DNA of 64,000 nucleotides from Tupaia tana (Eukaryota > Chordata > Mammalia > Scandentia > Tupaiidae). The stretch lies in NCBI GenBank assembly GCA_026018925.1, contig JAKSZU010000009.1:38709194-38773193 (forward strand), in the 5' to 3' direction. This document shows, piece by piece, positions 56,419-64,000 of the stretch. Every line of letters starts with the position of its first letter. Position 1 is the stretch's first letter. The position numbers and the translations under genes were made by a program. The notes below the pieces were generated by a model. That model did no database searches and had not been told where the DNA came from. It was given only the letters and a program-made list of their open reading frames with translations.

Positions 56419-56727
56419 AGTTGATGGTTCTTCCTGCCACATTCTGTCTGGTTGTCTGGTATTCATCTAATAACCTTGCATGTATTGATTCAGCTACCAA
56501 ATCTCCGTCTATGCCTTGGCTCTGGGGTCTTCAAAATCTGGTTAGGAGATAATGAGAGGAGAGTGTAGACGATGTGGAAAAGATAAACCCACTCCTAACT
56601 GATTTTAACCAATCGGATACATAATTTCATCTTCCATTCCATTGATGAGAACTAGTCACCTGGCCTCACCTAAGTCCAAACTGGTGGGGAAAGGTAGTTT
56701 CTTAATGCACAATAAAAGGGAAAATAG

Positions 56728-56955
56728 GGGCTAGGTGATGGCACGGTAGTAACACAATTAGATCCACAAGAGAAAAATTCTGGGTTCATGTCCTGGGACC
56801 TCCTTGAGCACACCAGGTGCACTCATGTGCCAGCAGTTTAGACCTACTGAGATTGGGGTGCATTGCAGCAAGAAGACCTTATTGGTGGGTGTCTGTCTGT
56901 CTCTCTCTGTGTCCCCTTCTCATGGAAGAAATAAACACATATATTTAAAAAGAAA
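56728..56955 (+). mobile_element. third-type tRNA-related SINE
   Basis: 'ggggctaggtgatggcacgg', B-box-like 'gggttcatgtcctg', 'tcatggaagaaataaacaca' at the 3' end. Confidence 0.68.
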
Positions 56956-57439
56956 TAAAATTATTTCAGTATATAAGTCATTGCCTGGAAAAGTTTTGTG
57001 TATAACTACGATTAAATGTTCTATGAATATGTTTTAGAACTTGCTAGTCAAAATCATTGATTAAACACATTTTTATACGAATATTCTAAACTATTGGTTC
57101 AACATTTTAATGGTTATCAGATTATTTTAATGATCTATTCCTACTTCAAGCAGCATCAACAAGTTGTATTTTTAGCATCTTCTATACTTTCTTTTTTTTA
57201 TTTGCCTGAAGTTTACAATAGTTCCATTTAATTCTTCTATCTGCCATCTACACCTATGTCTTCCTTATAATTCCTAATATTATTTATTTTATCTTCTCTC
57301 TTTTTCTATATAGGTCTTATCAAATGTTTACCAGTTTTATTTATTTTTTTAAAAGCCAAAATATATAGGTTATAATTATTACATTTTTTCTTGACATGAA
57401 TATTTTATCATTATGTGGTGATCTTTAAGTCTAATAAAA

Positions 57440-57706
57440 CTTTTTTTTTGAGAGAGAGAGAGAGAGAGATTTTTGCTCTAGAGTGCATACACTTGCTGGA
57501 GAGAAAGAAAGAGACAGATAGAAAGCAAGAAATCACCCTCCCCAAGGGGATGGCCACAGTGCAATCCCTTCTCCTCCATTCTCCTCTCAGGATTTTGGGC
57601 ACACATGCACACATGCCTGATGTGAGTCTAAGCTGCCGGGCCTGGGACTTGAACCATGGTCGACTACACGGGAGTCCAGTGACATCATTATGCCATCTGC
57701 TGGTCC
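57440..57706 (-). mobile_element. tRNA-derived SINE, long type, with extra (GA)n
   Basis: Antisense copy with a GA run (57450-57469) next to its T tract. Confidence 0.88.
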
Positions 57707-57994
57707 CAAATCTTCTTGCATTAAAATTGATTTTGTCTGATATTGTAGTCATCTGAGCTTACTTTAACTTTCCTAGTTATTGATTTTTATTCCTTTTCTT
57801 TCAAACTTGTTGTATCCTTATGCTTCTGGCATGTCTCTTATAGGCAATATATAGCTAGATTTGGTTTTATTACATGTCTTTCCAATTTTGTATTTTAACT
57901 GTAGAATTTATTCCCGTTTTACTTATTGTGATTATTAATATGTCTATTATCTTCTGTATGCTCCCCATTGATTTCTTCTATGTTTTTTATTTTT

Positions 57995-58241
57995 TTTGTT
58001 TTTAGAGATATTTTTGCCATAGGGCTGTGTGCTTGATAGAGAGACAGGGACAGACAGAAAGTGAAAAATTACTTCCCAGAGGGGATGGCCATGCCACAAT
58101 CCCTTCTCTTCTATTCTCCTCTCGGGATTTGGGGCATGTACATACACATACCCAGCATGAGTTTAAACTGCCGAGTCTGGGACTCGAACCATGGTCAACT
58201 ACGTGGGGTCCAGTGGTGTAACAATTACACCATCTGGTCCC
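57995..58241 (-). mobile_element. tRNA-derived SINE, long type
   Basis: Antisense copy from 'gccatagggctgtgtgcttg' to 'acaccatctggtccc'. Confidence 0.88.
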
Positions 58242-58317
58242 TGTATATTTTTCTTCCCTTTATTTTTGATGATCAAGATTTTTGTTGGTTTGTTTTTAAA
58301 CCTTTTGCTTTTCATTT

Positions 58318-58571
58318 TATTTTTTTTATTTGTTTAGGTTTTTGCAATGGGGCACATGTACTCAGTGAGAAGGAAAGTGACAGAGAGAGAGATAGTGGGA
58401 GGGAAAGTGAGAAATCATCCCAAGAGAGGATAGCCATGCTGTGATCCATCTTCCTCCATTCGCCTGCAATTTTATGCATATATGCACACATACCGAGAGC
58501 GATTTTCAAGCCATGAGGTCAGGGACTCAAAGGAGTCCAGCACTTTAACCACCATGCCACCTGCTAGTCCC
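58318..58571 (-). mobile_element. older tRNA-derived SINE, long type
   Basis: Diverged antisense copy, 'gtttttgcaatggggcacat' to 'accatgccacctgctagtcc'. Confidence 0.83.
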
Positions 58572-58842
58572 ATGTTTGTTTTTGCTGTTGTTTTAATTCC
58601 AGCTTTCCCTTGTGAAATTGTGGAATGTATTCATTCTGCCTTATTTCCTTTAGTGGTCATACTACATATTTTAATGCACATAGACATTTTAGTAATTTAA
58701 TCAGGTTCTAAGTCTTAATTTTTTTCTTTATTGAAATAACAGGATTTTAGGACATGTAAATGCCAATCACTCTTTCACTGGACACGTGCTTTTGTTAGCA
58801 TATCCTGTAGTTCTATCTTGTTTATGTCATGTGACATTTTTT

Positions 58843-59102
58843 TTTTTTTGGAGAGGTTTTTCGCTATAGGGCGTGTGCGCTCGCCAGACAGACAGAGAGA
58901 GACATAGAGACAGAAAGCGAGAAATCACCCCCCAGGGGGGATGGTCACGCTGCAATCCCTTCTCCTCCATTCTCCTCTCGGGATCTTGGGCACGCACGCA
59001 CACGCGCCCGGCGTGAGTTGTAAGCCACCGGGTCCGAGACGCGAACCGCGGTCGACTACGTGGGAGTCCAGCGACATAGCCATTAAGCTAACTGCTGGTT
59101 CC
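58843..59102 (-). mobile_element. young tRNA-derived SINE
   Basis: TSD tgtcatgtgacatttttt at 58825-58842 and 59103-59120. It shares the unusual words 'ggtcacgc', 'gagttgtaagccaccg' and 'ccgagacgcgaaccg' with the copy at 24891-25226, and almost all CpGs are kept. Confidence 0.95.
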
Positions 59103-59117
59103 TGTCATGTGACATTT

Positions 59118-59314
59118 TTTACGATAGAGGATGTGTGTGTGCACATGAGTAAAAGGGGTACCCTTTTTTCTCCCAAATCTCCACCCTGGCAGGATTCTGG
59201 GCACATGTGCTTGAGCCAGCATGTTTTCTCATGCCATAAGGCCTGGACTCAAAGTCAGCCATACAGGATCTGGCTTCTTTTATGCAATGTCCAACAGCTG
59301 TCCAAGACATTTTT
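59118..59314 (-). mobile_element. older tRNA-derived SINE
   Basis: Diverged antisense copy ('gaggatgtgtgtgtgcacat', 'ctggcaggattctgggcaca'). It directly abuts the young SINE. Confidence 0.72.
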
Positions 59315-59882
59315 ATTGTTCACTGTAGACTGTGATCTTGTTACTCTTCCCTTAAGAGGTGGAGCTTCTTTACTCTCCCTTTGGTTATGGCCTAGTGTTA
59401 TCTACTTGCCTTGATCAATATGTGATAAGGGTAACATCAGGTGACAACTCAGCTAGCTTAAAGACTTGAGGTTTTCTTTTGGTGTCTTGGCACACTTGTC
59501 TTCCTGCAGTTCCTTCCTGGACACTCATTCGCAGAATTCAGCTGCCATGCTATGGAAGTCCACACAACATGGAGGAACTACATGTCTGCTCCCTAAAACA
59601 CAGTGCTAGAGGAACCCAGTCTTTGAGTCGTATCTATTCTGGGCAAGAGGCAAAATGTGAGTGAAGAAGCCTCTGGATGATTCAAGTCTCTGAATGTTCA
59701 AGTGAACCTGGCCACCTGAGTCTTTCAAATCAAGATTCCAGGTATCTTGGAAGAGAGATAATCTATCCCTGCAGTACCTTGTCTGAATTCTTGTTACTCA
59801 GAACCCATGAGCATATTAAAAGGGTTGTTTTCTTCTTTCACTATGTTTGGGGTGACTTTTATTCATGATTGGTAATCAGAAC
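59315..59882 (+). mobile_element. MLT1-type MaLR LTR fossil
   Basis: Landmarks in order: 'tgtagactgtgatcttgtta', 'gcagaattcagctgccatgc', 'gtgagtgaagaagcctctgg', then 'tggtaatcagaaca'. Solo fossil LTR with no internal region. Confidence 0.75.
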
Positions 59883-60061
59883 ATCTTTTTGAATTTATTC
59901 ACATACTCGACAATTTCTGTTATTCTATCATTTTACTTCTCTCACCTGTCATCTGTAATCCCTTTCATTTTACCTGAAGTATATTTAACAGAATTTCCTT
60001 TAGTTTAGTTAGTAATGATGTTCTGATGTTCTGTTTTGATTTTCTGAAAATAACTTAATTT

Positions 60062-60168
60062 CTTTTACTCTGTGTGTGTGCGTGTGTGTATACACACACG
60101 CATACACACACACACACATATATATGTGTGTATATATATATATATATATACACACACAGACGCATTTC
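60062..60168. repeat. palindromic TG/CA/TA microsatellite
   Basis: Runs of GTGTGT, ACACAC, ATATAT, then ACACAC form inverted repeats. Confidence 0.93.
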
Positions 60169-60288
60169 TTTTTTTCCTTTCTTTTAGAAATTTTTTTTAT
60201 CGGTTATATAATCTATTTTTTTTGGGGGGGGGTCAGGCATCTTCTTTTAACACAATTAATTACTATTCCAGTATACTCTGGCTTCTTC

Positions 60289-60544
60289 TTTTTTTTTTTT
60301 TTGGAGAGGTTTTTGCTATAGGGCGCATGCGCTCGCCAGACAGAGACAGAGAGACCGAAAGCGAGAAATCACCCCCCGGGGGATGGCCACGCCGCAATCC
60401 CTTCTCCTCCATTCTCCTCTTGGGATCTTGGGCACGCATGCACACACACCCGGCGTGAGTTTTAAGCCACCAGGTCCGGGATGTGAAATGTGGTCGACTA
60501 CATGGGAGTCCAGCGACACAGCCATTACGCCAACTGCTGGTCCC
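60289..60544 (-). mobile_element. tRNA-derived SINE, long type
   Basis: TSD ctctggcttctt at 60277-60288 and 60545-60556. CpG-rich. Confidence 0.94.
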
Positions 60545-60580
60545 CTCTGGCTTCTTTTTTGATCTTAAGAAATAAATCCC

Positions 60581-60836
60581 TTGGGACTAGCAGATGGCAT
60601 AATGGTTACGTCACTGGACTCCCATGTAATCTACCATGGTTCAAGTGCCAGACTCAGCAGCTTAAAATTCATGCCGAGCACGTGTACTTGTGTGCCCAAG
60701 ATCCTGAGAGAAGAATGGAGGAGAAGGGATTGCAGTTTGGCCATCACCCCTGAGGGGTGATTTCTCACTTTTTGTCTCCCTATCTCTGTCTCTCCAGTGA
60801 GCACATGTGCCCTATAGCAAAAAAAAAAAAAAAAAA
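60581..60836 (+). mobile_element. tRNA-derived SINE, long type
   Basis: Head 'ttgggactagcagatggcat', 3' end 'tgccctatagcaaaaaaa'. Confidence 0.9.
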
Positions 60837-61059
60837 TATTCTTTCTCCATATCTTAAATTCTCTATTATCTTTTTCTGCTGTAAATCTAGATTCTCTTCC
60901 AATTTTCTAATTCTCCCCTTGGCTGAACTGAATCTTATATGTATGCTATATATTGAATTAGTATTTTAGATTTACTTATAGAGTCTGTTAAGAATTTTTT
61001 CTAATCTATGCACATAATTTTTGAAAAGACTGATTTATTTTATTTTATTATATTTTTTA

Positions 61060-61196
61060 TTTTTAACTTGCTCTAGTCATCAGAGAGAGAGAAAGTGAGA
61101 AAGCAAGCTGGCAGATCTGGGACTTGAACCGCAGTCATCTATGTACGAGATGTAGGAGTACAGCATTCCAACCACCACGCCATCTGTTGGTGCCTA
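61060..61196 (-). mobile_element. tRNA-derived SINE, short type
   Basis: Antisense short form, 'ttgctctagtcatcagagag' to 'cgccatctgttggtgcc'. It includes a small duplication around 'tgtacgagatgtaggagtac'. Confidence 0.85.
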
Positions 61197-61616
61197 CCCA
61201 GGTAATTTTTATAGTCTTTTGTGCTATAGTCACATTTAAAAAAATGTCTTTAAAAATATAAAATATACAACTTTAATATTTTGAACCTGAGAATTCCATT
61301 ATCTGAAAATGTTGTAGGTATAATTTGCTGCCAACTCTTTCTAATGACATTTGCTCATGGTCAAAAGTTACTGTTTTAAATTTTTGTTTTGCAAGCTTTG
61401 AGGTATTGGTGATTTTTTATTTCTTTTTTTTAGAAAAGTATCCATTTCTTGGAGCACAAGTAACCATGGATTCCTCCAGAGATTTTTTTTTATTGTTATT
61501 TATGATGCAGTTACGTGTGGGCACTATGAGTCCTAAAGAACTTTAAACTAATTCTAGGAATGATTTATTTTTATACCAGCCAGGCAATGCAAATTCTTTA
61601 TAAAAATCCATATGAT

Positions 61617-61830
61617 GGCCCAGCTGTAGTGGCATATGCTGCTAAAATGTGTCCTGCAGACTAGGACTAGGGTGGCCTGGCTTCTATTCCTGGTCCAACC
61701 CAAAGGCCAAACTGGTGTGTGCCTATAATCCCAGTGATTTGGGAGGCTGAGGAAGGAGAATCGGATGTGGTGGTATGTGCCTATAGTCCCAGCTGAGAGG
61801 TTGAAGCAGGAGGATTGTGACGGCAAGACA
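61617..61830 (+). mobile_element. composite SINE: tRNA-like head joined to 7SL-derived dimer
   Basis: 61617-61710 resembles a tRNA-headed SINE ('ggcccagctgtagtggcata'). From 61711, 'gtgtgcctataatcccagtg' and 'atttgggaggctgagg' are 7SL/Alu words. A second partial monomer starts near 61767 ('gtggtggtatgtgcctatag'). Confidence 0.65.
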
Positions 61831-61845
61831 CTATTTTTCTTTTCT

Positions 61846-61864
61846 TCTCTTTTTTTTTCTTTTT

Positions 61865-61903
<39 letters not shown>

Positions 61904-62103
61904 GAGAGACAGACAGAAAGTGAGAAATCACCCTTTAGGGAGAATGGCCACACAGATCTCTTCTCCTCCATTCCCCTCTTGGGGTTTTGGGCATGCATGC
62001 ATACTCACTCGGTGTGAGTTTTAAGCCTCCAGGTCCAGGGCTAGAACTTTGGTCGACTACATGGGATTCCAGCAACTTAATCACTATGCAATGTGCTGGT
62101 CCC
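61846..62103 (-). mobile_element. tRNA-derived SINE, long type
   Basis: Antisense copy with a long T tract directly after the composite SINE. Head end 'tatgcaatgtgctggtcc'. The CCCTATAGC region is missing. Confidence 0.87.
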
Positions 62104-62419
62104 AACCCTGTCTTATAAACAAAACAACACAGCCTTTTCACCCCTAACGTAATGCCAGGTCAATTCTCAGAGAAGTTATTTCTTTCTTTACTCAATACAC
62201 TTTTCTGTGAAGTCAGCTGAACAACGTGGTTTATTTATTGTTTTGTTGTTGCTGTTGTTGTTTGTTTTTTCAGTTTTCTATTTAATTCTTTCTTTCCTAG
62301 ACTGGATTATTTCTAGTAAGTTATCAAGTTTAGTAATTCTTTTATAGGTTAAAGAGTTAAGCTTGCTGTTAAGTTTCGTCAGTGAAATTTTATGTCTGTA
62401 CTGTATTTTTACGTTTTAG

Positions 62420-62648
62420 GTTTTTATAATTTTTTTAATTGCCAGAGGGTGTGTGCACTTGCGAGAGAGACAGAGACAGAGAGCTAGAGAGAGCTCTCAA
62501 GGAGACATAATCACACCACAATCCTTTTTTCTCCATTTCTCCATCCTGTCAAGATTTTGGGCACGCACGTACAGGCACCCAGCATGTGTTTCAAGCAGCT
62601 AGGGCCAGGATTCCAACAGTGGTTGGCAATGTGGGATCTTGCTCCCTT
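62420..62648 (-). mobile_element. older tRNA-derived SINE
   Basis: Diverged antisense copy ('attgccagagggtgtgtgca', 'tgtgtttcaagcagctaggg'). Confidence 0.8.
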
Positions 62649-63678
62649 AATCTCTGGGTAACAGAAGTCAGTGCATAGGTTCTAGATTTTTAATTTGATT
62701 CTTTTTAATAGTTTTTATTCTTGGATGTAATTTCCTATATTTCATATATTATGAACATATCTTTTTTCATTTTCTTGATACAATAGCTATTTTAAAATCT
62801 TTGCTTAATTATATAAATTTTTATTCATATTTAATTACCTTTTATCTTGAATAGGATTCAAGTTTTCCTGTTTTTTCATAAGTCTAGTAAATTTTTATTG
62901 TATGCTATACTTTATAGTTGATATATTCTTGGTTCTGGATTTATTTTTTCCTCTGAAGGGTATTGATTTTCTTTTCTTTTTTCTGATTTCCTTTTTATTT
63001 TAAGTAAACAATTTATTTTCCTGAACTCAAACCCTGAACTCAGAAATGTTTGCTTTTCTACTTTTATCTTGGATCTTTAACTCCCTCCTACATACGCATG
63101 GTTCAAAGGTAGCCCGAAATCTGTGTTGAGCTTATACATAGAACTGAGACTTCCTATCTATTACTTTATTCTTTCTGTGATATCTCCCATCACTTTCTAG
63201 TTGCTATGCAGGTATCAACTCTGCTGCCACTTTTCTGCTTTGTTTCCTTGCCAATGTCTTCAAGTAGTTTTTTAAAATATATTTTACAGTGTGTATAGTT
63301 TTCATCTCTAGGATAATTAGTCTAATATAATCTATTCAGTAATTCTCAAGAATACAACATAGAGCTTAAATTCTAAAATTGCTTGAATAGTTTATATCGA
63401 GGTCATTCTAGCAAATGACTTTATTCCTTTGAGGTTCAAGCTTTATGTAGTCTTAGATTAGTCTCTTTACCTTAGGTGTGTCCTGAGATTTATGGCACAT
63501 CTATTATGTTTAAAGAGGTCATAAAAATTGAAGATAAAATTTTACTGTCTTTCCTCTCATGTATGAGTTTTTTTTCAATATTCTTCTCATTTCTGTCAGT
63601 CTCCCACTTTCCTTAATTGACTCCCCCCCCCCCGGGTGTATTCCTTACTTTCTCACCAATTCACATAGAAACAAAATT

Positions 63679-63935
63679 AGGGCCATTCTCTGACTTGCTG
63701 GTTAAGGTGGCTGGATCCCACATGGCCAACAGCATGATTCATGTCATACCTGGCAGTCTGAAAACATGCATGGTGCATGTGCATGCATGCCCAAATTCCT
63801 AAAAGGAGGGAGAAATGGAAGAGAAGGGATTGTGCATGACATTTCTCCATGGGGAGGTGCTTTCTCAACTTCCTTCCCTCTCTCTCTTCCTCTCTAATGA
63901 GCACATGTACCCTCTGGCAAATTAAAAAATAAAAA
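63679..63935 (+). mobile_element. older tRNA-derived SINE
   Basis: Head 'gggccattctctgacttgct' and 3' end 'gtaccctctggcaaatt', the same older subfamily as 2531-3182. Confidence 0.82.
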
Positions 63936-64000
63936 ACAAAGAAAAAAAAGTAATTCATTAATATAAGTTAGCATAATTTTTTTCTTTTTTTTTCTTTCTT

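Larger units (their letters stand above)
52136..63500 (-). mobile_element. ancient L1M element(s), - strand, extremely interrupted
   Basis: From left to right the pieces run from the 3' region towards the 5' UTR. ORF2 3' part: 52140-52720 ('gtcttttgtccatttctttt'). ORF2: 53380-54180 ('attggtattgcattgaatct') and 54317-55150. Upstream coding region: 57050-58320 ('atgtctcttataggcaatat'). ORF1/5' part: 59883-60060. 5' UTR-like parts: 60840-61560 and 62110-63300 ('attttcctgaactcaaaccc'). More than one old element may be chained together. At least fifteen younger insertions split it. No open frame survives. Confidence 0.7.

Noticed and set aside
60316-60525. Many 60-110 codon frames with words like SLDSHVVDRGSSPGPGGL or MATPQSLLLHSPLGILGTHA
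   Set aside because: They recur wherever a long-type SINE occurs, and are the same SINE read in different frames.

Overview
The window looks like AT-rich mammalian nuclear DNA and is a gene desert built almost entirely of retrotransposons. I find no intact host protein-coding gene, no rRNA, tRNA or snRNA gene, and no CRISPR array. Every long open frame falls in a repeat, a pseudogene or GC-rich tandem DNA. The organism call rests on about 75 copies of one tRNA-headed SINE family, present in a long (~240 bp), a short (~150 bp) and related older forms. The shared long-form signature is a head near GGACCAGCAGTTAGCGTAAT, a B box GGTTCGAGTCC, a CT-rich stretch, CCCTATAGCAAAAACC and an A tail. This is best explained by the CYN SINEs of the colugo (Dermoptera). 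That match is from memory, so the species call is moderately confident and 'placental mammal' is near certain. Ancient MIR, L1M, MaLR LTR and Tigger-like pieces support a eutherian genome.

Layout. 1-5.05 kb: SINEs and MIRs with two nested-SINE stacks. 5.06-7.3 kb: a processed pseudogene of EIF4A2 carrying one SINE and two antisense L1 3' ends. 7.3-12.6 kb: unassigned DNA, a MITE, a near-perfect palindrome split by a SINE, and an old direct duplication around an L1 3' end. 12.6-19.1 kb: two LINE elements of opposite strand, each with a complete-looking 5' end and ORF1 but no ORF2 (HAL1-like). 20.6-27.8 kb: an ancient L1M on the + strand with an MST-type LTR, a 7SL-derived dimer and many SINEs inside it. 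28-38 kb: further L1M pieces, LTR fossils, SINEs, MITEs, a 5'-inverted L1 and a Zombi-like DNA transposon. 38.8-40.24 kb: a CpG-rich composite retrotransposon resembling SVA in its architecture (GC-rich head, VNTR, unique segment, A run, L1-type 3' end). 40.9-51.6 kb: an L1 ORF2 piece, SINEs, MIR and LTR fossils. 51.8-63.5 kb: an MST-type LTR, then a long ancient L1M on the - strand interrupted by at least fifteen insertions, including two MLT1-type LTRs.

No genes here work together in a pathway. The information is evolutionary: the order of insertions, target-site duplications (TSDs) and shared 3' ends record which elements were active. The strongest leads are the SVA-like composite, the pair of ORF1-only LINEs with a tandem 5' UTR, two short templated insertions copied from DNA 0.8-1.2 kb away, the 60-80 bp TA-flanked MITE family, and the tRNA/7SL composite SINEs. 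Coordinates of repeats without a quoted TSD are accurate to roughly 10-20 bp.
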